A DNA stretch of 64,000 bases from Myxococcales bacterium (lineage in GTDB: Bacteria; Myxococcota_A; UBA9160; SZUA-336): NCBI GenBank assembly GCA_013215565.1, contig JABSQV010000005.1, forward strand, positions 37,667-101,666. Direction: 5' to 3'. Within the stretch, counting starts at the first letter, position 1. Every line of letters begins with the position of its first letter. Below the pieces are notes generated by a model, which did not search any database, had not been told where the DNA came from, and was given only the letters and a program-made list of their open reading frames with translations. The position numbers and the translations under genes are program-made. Shown in pieces: positions 38,659-47,696 of the stretch.

Positions 38659-41286
38659 TCAGCCGCGGAGGAGCGACTTGTTGCGAACGATCTCTCCGAT
38701 CAAGATCTCGAAGCGTTCGGGGTGCAGCGGAAGTTCGTCGAGCGCGATCCGGCCCGAACGATCAGCTCCGTCTTTCGCGTGCGCCCACGAGATCCGAGAT
38801 GCCACGCGCTCGAGCACGCTCATCACGTTGAAGTGCCGCTTCTCCTCGGCACAGCCGAGCATCGCAACCGACCCTCCGTCCGACACCGAGAGAGAGAGCC
38901 GCGAGTCCGTCCGGAGCCGAAGACGGCGGGCGACCTCGCCCGCATCGAGCTTGTCCGGAACCACCGCGACGACCATCTGATACTCGCCGAAGTGCACCAC
39001 GCGAGGGTCGTTCTCTTCGAGCCAGCGCGCCTCGGCCTCATAGACCGAAGGAGCCTCGGGCAACTCGGTGGGCTTGCCCGAGAGCACGGGTCCGATGTCG
39101 GGACGACCGTCGGCAGAGGTTTCCGCAAGCCGCTTGATCAGGCCCGCGACACGGAATCCCCAGCGCTCCATGTCCTTCTCGGGCAGACGGCGCGCCGACA
39201 GGTCGAGCAGCTTCGTCGTGAAGCGGTTGCGGCGCTCCGTCACCTGCGAAACCGCTGCCAGCGGGCCGGCACCGTTGTCGACGATGAAGATCGAGTCGCG
39301 GCCCACTGCATCGCGCAACCGCTCCAGGTCCTCGATGGGCCACACGTGGTGATCGAACCACTGCAGGCGATTGCGAAACACCTCGGCTGCCTCGATCGTC
39401 TCCCGCGCGACCGGTTCGGCCGTAAATCCGACGACCAGAAGATCCGCGTTCTCGCCGACGTCAGTCGCCCGGCCCTTGAGGAAGTCCAGCAGGGCTTCCT
39501 GCGCGCAGACCCAGAAGGCCTCGATGCTGCGCCGCTCGCGGGCGAGGACCAGCGCCGCGAGCACGGCATCCGGGTCGTTCCGCACCACGATCGCGGCGCG
39601 AGCGCGCCGCACCGGGCGCTCGGGCGCGGCCTCGAGCGGCTCCTCGAGGGCCTCCGGCTCCTCGGCCGGAACCTCGGCCAGCGTCGCTTCCACCTCCGCA
39701 TCGAGCGGATCCGGCGAGACCGCGGCCGGATCGAGTCGAGCCTGCTCTGCCGGCTCGAGGTCCGGGGCAGGCGTGGTCTCCGCGCCGGCTTCGGGCTCCG
39801 CGCCGAGTTCGGCCTGCGCCCCGGCCTCCGCAACCGGGGCCTCTTCGGGAACCTCGAGCTCCCGGGACTCCGGCTGCACGTCCTCCTCTACCGGCCGGGT
39901 TTCCGGGCCCGCCGCGCCGCGCCCACGGCCGCGACCACGCCGCCGACGCGGGCGCTCGGACGGTTCCGCAGGGGATTCCGGGGCCGCTTCTGCCTCCGCG
40001 ACTTCGGGGGCCGGCTGGTCGTCCGAGCGGCTGCGTCTCGATCCACGCCGCGGCCGCTCCCGATCCGGGCTCTCGGACTCTCGATCTCGAGCTTCGATCG
40101 GCCGCTCCCGATCCGGGCTCTCGGGCTCTCGGTCTCGAGCTTCGAGCGGCCGCTCTGCGGCGGCCGATCGTCCGCGGCGTCGACGTGAGCGGCCTCCCTC
40201 GCGGCCCGACTTCTCGGGCTCCGCACCCGCCGCCGGACCCGAACGCGTCAAGTGTTCGACGCTCACGCCGAGCGAGTCGAGCACGCTGGCCGCTCGTGCC
40301 TCCACCTGCTCCGCCGCAATACACACACGCGGCGCACCCCGGGCCTCGGGCGCCCAGAGTTCACGCTGCTCCTCGAACAGCGACAGGGCGGCGACCACCG
40401 ACGGCACGTCGGAAAGGGCAAACCCGTCTCGAAGCAGTCCCAGTACGGGCTGCGCGGCGGCATCGATCCCGACCCAGTCGATCGGATCGGAACCTTCCGA
40501 ATTCCAGGGCAGCCAGCGACCGACTACGCGGACCCCGGCCGCGGTCGCGACCGCATCGATGGCGGCTGCGCGCTGCGCTTCGACACGATCGAGCAGCCGC
40601 GGGTCCTGCGAGAGTTCGATAACGGTATCGTGCATCTCTGGCCCGGTACTCGGAAAATTCGCGGCCGTCACCTCGAAGCGGCGCTTGCGCGCCACCGTGA
40701 CCTCGATCGACGCACCCTCGCCGGCGGGGAGCGCACGCAGCGCCGGGATTCCGCGCAGAAAGACCACCGCGCCCCCGGGCGCATGCCGCACGGCCGCGTC
40801 ACCCGCGACCGCGGCCGCACCTTCGAGGACCCGCAGAGCCCGATCGAAAACCGAACGCGCGGGCGCACCGGCAGGCCGCGGACCGGAGCCGGCCGGGACC
40901 GTCTCCTGCACAAATAGGTCCGGAGCACCGTCCGCCAGTGCAGGGAACGCGACCAGCCGTACGGGCGGACCGACCCCGCCGGGAGCCTCGGCCGCGCGTC
41001 GAGTGGCCGGCCCGATCAAGGGCGCCGCGACGATCACCTCAGCCAGCGCGGTCCCGGGAGGCGCGAGCGCTGCCGCAACTGGCGCCCAGCCCACCAGGTC
41101 CGGCCCATCCCGATTCGCGACCACGAGCGCCACCGGGCGCCCACCCCAGGCCGTGGCGGTCCCGAGTTCCAGGCCATTCGGGAGCCCGGGAATGCGCTCC
41201 AGACTCCGCACATCCTGAAGCCCGAGTGCCCGGAGCCCCCCCAGGCGGCCCAGCAGACGCCCGGAGCCCCTCCGGAACCCCCGCAT
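38659..41286 (-). CDS. Large protein with DHH-like C-terminal domain and long charged linker
   Basis: The start moves to the ATG at 41286 (GGAAGA at 7 bases), giving 875 residues. Three parts are visible. About 1-345 is an unrecognised alpha/beta region; a stretch near DWVGIDAAAQPVLGLLRDG faintly recalls nuclease-like folds, but I would not assign it. About 350-560 is a disordered linker: an Arg-rich part, with a 16-residue tandem repeat, then an acidic Ala/Glu/Pro part. About 560-875 looks like a DHH-type phosphoesterase: RNDPDAVLAALVLA (motif I-like), ADLLVVGF (motif II-like) and QWFDHHVWP (DHH). The role is unknown; candidates are nucleotide or nucleic-acid phosphoesterase. It lies between an unknown gene and queE in a run starting with dGTPase. 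Confidence 0.8.
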   Translation of the reverse strand: MRGFRRGSGRLLGRLGGLRALGLQDVRSLERIPGLPNGLELGTATAWGGRPVALVVANRDGPDLVGWAPVAAALAPPGTALAEVIVAAPLIGPATRRAAEAPGGVGPPVRLVAFPALADGAPDLFVQETVPAGSGPRPAGAPARSVFDRALRVLEGAAAVAGDAAVRHAPGGAVVFLRGIPALRALPAGEGASIEVTVARKRRFEVTAANFPSTGPEMHDTVIELSQDPRLLDRVEAQRAAAIDAVATAAGVRVVGRWLPWNSEGSDPIDWVGIDAAAQPVLGLLRDGFALSDVPSVVAALSLFEEQRELWAPEARGAPRVCIAAEQVEARAASVLDSLGVSVEHLTRSGPAAGAEPEKSGREGGRSRRRRGRSAAAERPLEARDREPESPDRERPIEARDRESESPDRERPRRGSRRSRSDDQPAPEVAEAEAAPESPAEPSERPRRRRGRGRGRGAAGPETRPVEEDVQPESRELEVPEEAPVAEAGAQAELGAEPEAGAETTPAPDLEPAEQARLDPAAVSPDPLDAEVEATLAEVPAEEPEALEEPLEAAPERPVRRARAAIVVRNDPDAVLAALVLARERRSIEAFWVCAQEALLDFLKGRATDVGENADLLVVGFTAEPVARETIEAAEVFRNRLQWFDHHVWPIEDLERLRDAVGRDSIFIVDNGAGPLAAVSQVTERRNRFTTKLLDLSARRLPEKDMERWGFRVAGLIKRLAETSADGRPDIGPVLSGKPTELPEAPSVYEAEARWLEENDPRVVHFGEYQMVVAVVPDKLDAGEVARRLRLRTDSRLSLSVSDGGSVAMLGCAEEKRHFNVMSVLERVASRISWAHAKDGADRSGRIALDELPLHPERFEILIGEIVRNKSLLRG
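40052..40159. repeat. 48-bp in-frame tandem repeat inside the DHH-like gene
   Basis: Units starting GGCCGCTC at 40052, 40100 and 40148 have an exact 48-base period: two full copies and a partial third, with few mismatches. They encode the Arg/Glu-rich repeat EARDREPESPDRERP in the linker. The period is a multiple of three, so copy-number change would alter linker length without frameshift. Confidence 0.8.
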
Positions 41287-41427
41287 GAATCGTCTTCCCA
41301 CTTGGAACCCCCAGCCAAGGCACAACGCGCGAAAGCCTGCGCAGAAAGGACGCCGCGCGACTCCGCGTGCGCCCCGCTGCGTTTCTGACCCCGCTAGCTT
41401 CGCCTTTTCGGCGCCAAACTCCAGAGG

Positions 41428-42546
41428 TCAGAGACCCGGGAGGATCAGACCGCCCTCGCTGCGCTCGGGCTCGGGGGCCCGCGCGAGCCCGAGCGCGGAC
41501 TCGAACAGAAAGCGGAGCAGCGGCACCTCGAGGGGAGTTTCGCTCCCCTGCACGCGATCCGTCAGGCAGAGCGCGGCCAGGGCTCCCTCTTCATCGTCGC
41601 CCTCCAGCAGGCCCCAGGCAGACTCCTCCAGACGTCGAGCGATTCGCGCTCGCGTCTCGGGGTCGAAGGCCCGCTCCGCGTGGCGGGCCAGCAGCGTCCT
41701 CTCCCGCTCTCGCTGCTGCGGCTCGGAGAGAACCAGGACACCGTCTCGGACCGAAGCGAGTTCGTGCTGCGCGGCCTCGACGACGGACGTCGCGGGCAGC
41801 CAGGCTGCGAGCCGTCCGCGCTCGAAGCGCACGCGCAGCGCACGCTCGGCGCTGGATCCCGAAAGTTCGCGCCCCGACAGGCGCTCTCGGGCGAGTTCGC
41901 CGGGTACGGGCCCGCCCGCCCGCGCACCCGCGAGCAACTCGGTCAGCAGCACGGGATCCACGCCGGGCGCTACACCCCCCGCCCCGGGCCCTGCCTCTAC
42001 CCGCGCAAACCCCGCGATCAGGGCCCGCGCTCCGCCCGCCGGAATCTCGAACACCCCGTCCCGGCTTCGCAACTCCCGCTCGAAACCGCGCGCTTCCCGG
42101 CGGCGTGCCTCGAAGCGACCGACCTGGAGTACGCCGCGGACGTCGGACACCAACACCTCGTACACGCGCGTCTCGCCGCGGACGGGGACCAGCAGAAACA
42201 GGAGTCGCTGCCCACCGGGATCGATGAACGTCGCGAAGGCACGCTCCGCCTCTCTCGCGATCGGGCGCAAACCCGGCACGGAGCCGGCCCGAAGCGCGCT
42301 CCCGACGTCCACGCCGTGACTGCGCAGGCGGTGGAGCATCCGGCGCACCCGCTTGCGGCGCACGCGATCCGCTGCCTGTTCTGCGGCCCGGAGCGCCGGA
42401 ACTGCCTCGACCCCGCAGGCGCCGAGTTCTTCGAGCGCTGCAGCGAAGCGCTCGTCATCGAGTTCGAGGAGCAACCCGCCAAGCGACCCACCGACGGCCG
42501 AGAGCCAGGACTCGATGCTGTCTTCGGCGGGCAACCGCGCGCGCAC
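41428..42546 (-). CDS. Uncharacterised 372-residue protein
   Basis: I do not recognise a family. The composition is rich in Leu, Glu, Arg and Ala, without signal peptide or membrane helix. The N-terminal 70 residues are helical, a beta-rich middle (LLFLLVPVRGETRVYEVLVSD) follows, and the C-terminus is helical (LLARHAERAFDPETRARIARRLEESAWGLL). The reading frame has strong codon bias like its neighbours and lies in line 49 bases after dgt and 141 bases before the DHH-like gene, so it is very likely a real gene of that run. The GTG at 42546 is used; nothing better is seen upstream. Confidence 0.7.
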   Translation of the reverse strand: MRARLPAEDSIESWLSAVGGSLGGLLLELDDERFAAALEELGACGVEAVPALRAAEQAADRVRRKRVRRMLHRLRSHGVDVGSALRAGSVPGLRPIAREAERAFATFIDPGGQRLLFLLVPVRGETRVYEVLVSDVRGVLQVGRFEARRREARGFERELRSRDGVFEIPAGGARALIAGFARVEAGPGAGGVAPGVDPVLLTELLAGARAGGPVPGELARERLSGRELSGSSAERALRVRFERGRLAAWLPATSVVEAAQHELASVRDGVLVLSEPQQRERERTLLARHAERAFDPETRARIARRLEESAWGLLEGDDEEGALAALCLTDRVQGSETPLEVPLLRFLFESALGLARAPEPERSEGGLILPGL

Positions 42547-42595
42547 GGAATCCGGAACCCTCGCCCGAAGCGGCCCGAGGTCGACGCCCAGCGTG

Positions 42596-43750
42596 CTAGA
42601 CCCGCGCGTGCGGATCGAAGAGCTTGCGGTGCTCGTCCATCGCGAAGCGGTCGGTCATGCCGGCCAGGTAGTCGGCAATCGCGCGCGGCTCCAGTTCTCG
42701 GGAACGACCGGCTCGCACACTCGGCGGAAGTTGCGCCGGTTGTTCACGATACGCCTCCCACAGATCGCGCAGGATCCGCTCGGCCTTGGCACCCATGCGT
42801 ACGGCCAGGTAGTGATGGTACAGCTCCCGTCGCAGGAACGACGCGAGTTCACGTACCTGCTCCGCGACCTCGTCCGAGAAGCCGACGCAGGGCTCGGGCG
42901 CGTCTCGCACCTCCGCGGCGGACTTCGCTCCGAGCTCGCGCAGGCGCTCTTCGGTCGCCACGATCAGGTCGCTCGCAAGCTGATCGATCAGGCTCACGAT
43001 CGCGCGCGCGCGCAGCACCCTCGGTTCTCGCGCTCCGCTCGCGCGTGCCTGATCGCACGCGTGGCTCCAGAGTTCCACCTGGCCGAGCGCTTCCTGCTCG
43101 AGCAGCCCCGAGCGTAGCCCATCATCGATGTCGTGGTTGTGGTACGCGATCTCGTCGGCGGCATCCGCAATCTGCGCTTCGAGACCGGGCGAGGCTCCGA
43201 GCTCTGGAAGAGGGACGGGATGCAAGTCGCGCGGGAACCCAGCTCCGTGTTTCAGGATGCCCGCCCGGGCCTCGTGCGTGAGATTCAGACCCGGGTAAGC
43301 AGGATGGCGGGCCTCGAGCACATCGACGATCCGAAGGCTCTGGCGGTTGTGCTCGAAGCCTCCGTGGTCGCGCATCAGCCGGTGGAGTGCAGTCTGACCG
43401 GCGTGTCCGAAGGGCGTGTGCCCCAGGTCGTGCGCGAGTACGATCGCCTCGCAGAGATCCTCGTTTGCCCCCAGTGCACGGGAAATGGTGCGCGCGATCT
43501 GGGCCACCTCGAGCGTATGCGTCAGGCGATTGCGGAAGTGATCGCCCTCGTGGTGAACGAAGACCTGCGTCTTGTACTGAAGGCGCCGAAACGAGGTGGA
43601 ATGGATCACGCGGTCCCGGTCGCGCTGGAAGGCCGTGCGGTAGGGGTGAGGCTCCTCCGCGTACAGACGGCCGGAGGAGTCGCCGGCTCGCATTCCCCAC
43701 GGGCCGAGGCGACCCGACTCTTCTCGCTCGAGCACCTCGCGCAGACGCAT
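42596..43750 (-). CDS. dgt: Deoxyguanosinetriphosphate triphosphohydrolase-like protein (dGTPase)
   Basis: The start is moved to the ATG at 43750, 5 bases after the previous stop (384 residues). HD-domain metal ligands are visible in RLTHTLEVAQIA, AHDLGHTPFGHAG and ADAADEIAYHNHD. RTAFQRDRDRVIHSTSFRRLQYKTQV is the family nucleotide region. It splits dNTPs to deoxynucleoside and triphosphate, adjusting dNTP pools; some relatives limit phage replication. It heads a run with an unknown protein, the DHH-like protein and queE. Confidence 0.93.
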   Translation of the reverse strand: MRLREVLEREESGRLGPWGMRAGDSSGRLYAEEPHPYRTAFQRDRDRVIHSTSFRRLQYKTQVFVHHEGDHFRNRLTHTLEVAQIARTISRALGANEDLCEAIVLAHDLGHTPFGHAGQTALHRLMRDHGGFEHNRQSLRIVDVLEARHPAYPGLNLTHEARAGILKHGAGFPRDLHPVPLPELGASPGLEAQIADAADEIAYHNHDIDDGLRSGLLEQEALGQVELWSHACDQARASGAREPRVLRARAIVSLIDQLASDLIVATEERLRELGAKSAAEVRDAPEPCVGFSDEVAEQVRELASFLRRELYHHYLAVRMGAKAERILRDLWEAYREQPAQLPPSVRAGRSRELEPRAIADYLAGMTDRFAMDEHRKLFDPHARV

Positions 43751-43754
43751 CCGA

Positions 43755-44096
43755 CTACTCGCGCGTCTTCTGATCAATCAGCGAGTCCAGCGCTCCCTGC
43801 TCGTCCGCCGAGATCCGCTCCCTGAGGCCTGCCTGTTTCGGTGGACCGGCTCCGACGGGAGGAGGAAGCCCGTCCGCGGGGAACTCGGCCCTCGGAAGTT
43901 CCTCGCGGAGTTCCTCGCGGAGTTCCTCGGCCAGGCGGTCGGCAATCCGAACGCCTCGACTGCGAACCACGGCCGCGATCTCCTCACCCGACCGGATCCG
44001 CAAAGCCAGCGTCCGAGTCTGCTTGTCCCACGCGAGATCCACCATGATGAACGCGGCCGCGCCGACGAGCACGATGAGGAGTAGCCGAACAAACAT
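43755..44096 (-). CDS. Small single-pass membrane protein, function unknown
   Basis: 113 residues: one N-terminal membrane helix (about 3-20, VRLLLIVLVGAAAFIMVDLAW), then a charged cytoplasmic or periplasmic part. It contains a short in-frame duplication, ELREELREELP, from a 12-base repeat in the DNA. No recognised domain. It is 5 bases upstream of dgt and 29 bases from the HIT gene, so it is probably in the same transcript. Confidence 0.7.
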   Translation of the reverse strand: MFVRLLLIVLVGAAAFIMVDLAWDKQTRTLALRIRSGEEIAAVVRSRGVRIADRLAEELREELREELPRAEFPADGLPPPVGAGPPKQAGLRERISADEQGALDSLIDQKTRE

Positions 44097-44124
44097 GTTT
44101 CCCGGCCAGCGATGATAGCGGCGG

Positions 44125-44466
44125 CTAGCCCGGCGGCCACCCGAAGCTGCGGCCCCCGAGGAGGTGTAGGTGCAGGTGATACACGGTCTGCCCGGCTGCG
44201 GGGTTCGTGTTCACGACCAGCCGAAAGCCGTCCTCGGCAAATCCTCGATCCCGCGCGATCCCGGCCGCGACTTCGAAGATCTCTCCAACCATGGAACGGT
44301 CCTCGGCTGTCAGATCGAGGGTGGTCGCAACATGCTTGCGCGGAATGATCTGGACGTGTGTCGGCGCCTGTGGATGGATGTCCTCGAATGCGACCAGGCG
44401 CTCGTTTTCGAATACAACCGTCGCCGGGATCTCCTTCGCGGAAATCTTACAGAACAGGCAGTCCAT
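44125..44466 (-). CDS. HIT-family nucleotide-binding protein (HinT-like)
   Basis: The ATG at 44466 has the near-perfect ribosome site GGAGGAGA and gives 113 residues. CLFCKISAKEIPATVVFENE opens the family. The catalytic HxHxHxx motif reads HLHLHLL. Members hydrolyse aminoacyl-AMP or AMP-lysine type conjugates. It diverges from the aminotransferase; the 97-base gap includes a palindrome. Confidence 0.93.
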   Translation of the reverse strand: MDCLFCKISAKEIPATVVFENERLVAFEDIHPQAPTHVQIIPRKHVATTLDLTAEDRSMVGEIFEVAAGIARDRGFAEDGFRLVVNTNPAAGQTVYHLHLHLLGGRSFGWPPG

Positions 44467-44540
44467 GCTCTTCTCCTCCTGGAGCGGATCGCTGGATCGG
44501 TTCGGCGGCGCGCATCGGGCAAAGCCCGACGCTGGAAGGT

Positions 44541-44552
44541 CCACTATAGTGG
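44541..44552. promoter_or_regulatory. Perfect 12-bp palindrome with embedded -10-like TATAGT
   Basis: CCACTATAGTGG is perfectly palindromic and lies 12 bases before the aminotransferase ATG and about 75 bases before the HIT ATG in the shared divergent gap. Its centre matches a -10 element on either strand. It may be an operator for both genes; no regulator is evident. Confidence 0.4.
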
Positions 44553-44563
44553 GAGCCTCGACA

Positions 44564-45658
44564 ATGGAACTCCCCGGAATTCCAGAACGGCTGCTGCTCG
44601 GTCCCGGGCCCAGCAACGTCTCCGAGGCCGTCCGTCAGGCGATGGCCCGACCCACGCTCGGACACCTCGATCCGGCATTTCTCGAAATCCTGGACGACGT
44701 GCAGGAAATGCTGCGGCGGGTGTTCAGAGCGAATCATCCGCTGACTCTGCCGATTTCGGGCACTGGCAGCGCAGGCATGGAAGCCTGCCTCGTCAACCTG
44801 CTGGAGCCAGGCGACCGCGCGCTGGTCGGGGTCCAGGGAGTCTTCGGAGAGCGCATGGCCTCGATTGTCGAACGGATCGGCGCGCAACCGATCCGGATCG
44901 AAGCCGAGATGGGCCGGATCATCCCCGACTCGCAGTGGCTCGACGCGATCCAGCAGCACCGCCCCGACCTGGTCGCCCTCGTCCACGCGGAAACCTCGAC
45001 CGGTGTCGCCCAACCTGTCCGGGCCGCTGCCCGCGCGGCGCGCGAAATCGGCGCCCTGACCGTCCTCGACTGTGTCACCTCGCTCTCCGGGATGCCGGTC
45101 GAGATCGAGGCCTGGGACGTCGACGCCGCGTATTCGGGCACCCAGAAGTGCCTGTCCTGTCCGCCGGGCCTCTCGCCGATCACCCTCGGCGAGCGGGCCC
45201 AGGCCAGGATCGAGCGCCGCCGGACCCCGGTCCAGAGCTGGTACCTCGACCTAGGCCTGATCGGCCGGTACTTCGGGTCGGAGCGTGTCTACCACCATAC
45301 TGCGCCCGTCCACGCCGTCTACGGTCTCCACGAGGCACTGCGACGCGTGCTCGAGGAGGGGTTGGAAGCCCGCTTCGAGCGCCACCGCGAAGCGCAGCGC
45401 GCGCTCTTCGCGGGGCTCGTGGAACTCGGGTTCGAGATGTGGGTCGCGGAACCGCACCGCCTGCCGATGCTGAACGCCGTGGTACCCCCCTTCAAAGACG
45501 AGGCCGCAGTCCGCGGGCGCCTGCTTGCCGAACACGGAATCGAGGTCGGAGCCGGACTCGGCAAGCTCGCGGGGAAAATCTGGAGGATCGGACTGATGGG
45601 CGAGAACGCGCGACTCGAAGTCGTGGACCGGCTGCTGTCCGCCCTGCGAGGGTTCTGA
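44564..45658 (+). CDS. Class V aminotransferase (serine/alanine-glyoxylate type)
   Basis: The ATG at 44564, with GGGAG at 8 bases, gives 364 residues. LLLGPGPSNVSEAVRQAM is the family's opening. ISGTGSAGMEACLVNLLEPGD binds PLP phosphate, and the PLP lysine is in YSGTQKCLSCPPGLSPI. It fits alanine-glyoxylate / serine-pyruvate / serine-glyoxylate aminotransferases. The exact amino donor cannot be told. It ends 4 bases before the convergent lipoprotein gene's stop. Confidence 0.93.
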   Translation: MELPGIPERLLLGPGPSNVSEAVRQAMARPTLGHLDPAFLEILDDVQEMLRRVFRANHPLTLPISGTGSAGMEACLVNLLEPGDRALVGVQGVFGERMASIVERIGAQPIRIEAEMGRIIPDSQWLDAIQQHRPDLVALVHAETSTGVAQPVRAAARAAREIGALTVLDCVTSLSGMPVEIEAWDVDAAYSGTQKCLSCPPGLSPITLGERAQARIERRRTPVQSWYLDLGLIGRYFGSERVYHHTAPVHAVYGLHEALRRVLEEGLEARFERHREAQRALFAGLVELGFEMWVAEPHRLPMLNAVVPPFKDEAAVRGRLLAEHGIEVGAGLGKLAGKIWRIGLMGENARLEVVDRLLSALRGF

Positions 45659-45662
45659 GCGT

Positions 45663-47696
45663 CTAGTAACCGGGCGCCCGCACGTCGCCGGGACCCGCGA
45701 TGAAGCTCGGCACGGCCGAGACACCCGTCGGGCTCGCATCCAGCCGAGCCTCGACCGCGATCCAGCGATCCACGCGAAGCCAGCGCGAGATCGGAAGCAC
45801 CAGCGAAACCCGGGGCCAGAAGTTGACCAACTCGACCGAGAGCGAGGCATCCTGGAACTCGGTGCGGGCCCCGAGCCGGAAACCCGACCCCGAATGCGCA
45901 TACACCGACGCCAGAAACGGGCTCCGGTGATCGAGACAGAGTGCATCTCCGGGGCATGCGCCGATCCCCGAGAACAGGCTCTGCCCCGCTTCCATCTCCC
46001 CTTCCAGAAAATCGAGGGTCCCGGCAGCGTAGGCCGGCAACTCTCCCGCCGCTCGGGGCCAGGCTTCGAGAACCAGGCCGGAGCCTCGGGCGAGGACGCC
46101 ATCCAGCCGCTGCAGTTCGCTGAGGGCGACGCTTCGCCAGAGGGCCCGCGCCGTGACGCTGCTGCCGGAACGCATCCCATCCCATTCACTGGGACCGATG
46201 CGGACTCGCCTCTGCTCGACGGATCGCGCAAGCGTCACAACCAGACCCCGGGCCGCATCGGGCGCAAGGCTGACGAGTCCGACGCCGGGCCCGCCCGGCG
46301 CCGCTCGCAGCAAGAGTGCCGGGCCGTCCGCCAGGGCCTCGCGGAGTTCCAACTCGGCCAGCAGGCCCAGTTCCTCGAGCAACGCGCGCGAGACCAGCAC
46401 GGGGGGCGCGAGCAGCGACCGGTAGTTCGTGCGAGCTCGCGGCAGTATGAAGCGGCCGTCGTACCAGCTCGACGCGCGGAAGCGCTCCAATGCCGCGGGC
46501 TCGGTTTCGAACAACCATTCCGCTGCAGCCGCGGCATGCTCGCCCTCAGGCGACTGCGCGAGATACTCGCGCGAGGCGTTGCGGATGGCCAGAGAATCGG
46601 AACCGCTTCCGCGAAGCAGGCGAACGGGAATCGAGAGCGCCAGACGCAGGGGGTTGGCGGCCTTCTTCCAGACTCGATACCCGGTCCCCGAAACTTCCGC
46701 GCCGTCGACCTCGAGCCGTCGCCCCCCGACCCAGAAAAGTGCACCGCGGAGCCGATGAGACCGCTCCGCGCTTTCGAAACGTTCGCCGGGATCCAGAAGC
46801 CGACCGTCGAGCCAGCGCCGGGCAAGCTCGCCGGTCGCATCCGGACTGTCCCGGAGGGGACCGAGCAGCTCCACGGCCCGGGCCTCTTCGCCGGCCAAGT
46901 AGCAGGCTGCCGCTCGCGCGAGACGCGCCTCGGGCCCTGAGGCCGCGACCCGGCGGGCACGTTGATATTCACCGGCCAGCAGATATGCGGCGAGCAGGAC
47001 TTCGGCCGTCTCCGGCTCTCGCGCAATGCCCGGCACGGCCGGGGGAGACAGCGACCAACGCTCGCGGGGATCAACGCCGGAACGGCTGCGCAGCGCGCTG
47101 GTGGAACCGGAGCCCTCGATCAGTACGCGCAGATTCTCGAACCCGGTTTGCTCCAGAAGTCGCTCGTAGCTGCGCGTCTCTCCGGAGCTTCGATCCTCTT
47201 CCCAGCGTTCGGACAGATCCTCGTAGAGCGCGCGGAGTTCGGGGTCCTTCGAGCCGGCCCGGATCTCGCGCTCAACTAACAGCAGAGCCCGCCGGTCCTC
47301 GTCCCTCCGCTCGTTCCAGTCGTCCACGCTCTGCCCGAGGCTGCGCAGACCGGAGAGGATCTGCCGCGGCGACACGCCCCAGGCAACCGACCAGGCGGTC
47401 TTCATGACGGAGGTTCCGAGGCGAGAAAGTCGCTGCTGATTCGCGCTCGAGATCAGTGCGCGAACCCGCGCGATGCGCTCGGAAGAGTCCGGCTGCGCGC
47501 GCGGCGCAAGCAGTTCCAGCGCTTCGAGCGCCCTGAGGTCCGCGGCCGTCCGCGCGGCCCTGGCCGAAGACGTCGCCCGGTCATCCGGGTACGCGCTTCC
47601 ACAGCTCAGAAGAACGTAGAGCGCCGCCAGCGCAGCGGCCGCGATCAGACGCACGCTCACACGCTCGATACGCGCGCGCCTATGGAGCATCCGCAT
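45663..47696 (-). CDS. Large predicted lipoprotein, function unknown
   Basis: 677 residues with a lipoprotein signal (basic start, then AAAALAALYVLLSC; lipobox LLSC near residue 32). The mature part has Ala/Leu/Arg-rich helical segments reminiscent of degenerate TPRs (about 230-320, for example EVLLAAYLLAGEYQRARRVA) and a beta-rich C-terminal third with alternating patterns (LSVELVNFWPRVSLVLPISRWLRVDRWIAVEARLD) that could be an outer-membrane or surface domain. It overlaps the upstream lipoprotein gene by 17 bases, so the two are a translationally coupled envelope pair. Either of two near Met codons could start it. Confidence 0.8.
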   Translation of the reverse strand: MRMLHRRARIERVSVRLIAAAALAALYVLLSCGSAYPDDRATSSARAARTAADLRALEALELLAPRAQPDSSERIARVRALISSANQQRLSRLGTSVMKTAWSVAWGVSPRQILSGLRSLGQSVDDWNERRDEDRRALLLVEREIRAGSKDPELRALYEDLSERWEEDRSSGETRSYERLLEQTGFENLRVLIEGSGSTSALRSRSGVDPRERWSLSPPAVPGIAREPETAEVLLAAYLLAGEYQRARRVAASGPEARLARAAACYLAGEEARAVELLGPLRDSPDATGELARRWLDGRLLDPGERFESAERSHRLRGALFWVGGRRLEVDGAEVSGTGYRVWKKAANPLRLALSIPVRLLRGSGSDSLAIRNASREYLAQSPEGEHAAAAAEWLFETEPAALERFRASSWYDGRFILPRARTNYRSLLAPPVLVSRALLEELGLLAELELREALADGPALLLRAAPGGPGVGLVSLAPDAARGLVVTLARSVEQRRVRIGPSEWDGMRSGSSVTARALWRSVALSELQRLDGVLARGSGLVLEAWPRAAGELPAYAAGTLDFLEGEMEAGQSLFSGIGACPGDALCLDHRSPFLASVYAHSGSGFRLGARTEFQDASLSVELVNFWPRVSLVLPISRWLRVDRWIAVEARLDASPTGVSAVPSFIAGPGDVRAPGY

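Noticed and set aside
38272-41218. Long plus-strand ORFs of 638 and 615 codons
   Set aside because: They are shadows of queE and the DHH-like gene; Ser/Arg-rich low-complexity translation without a family match.
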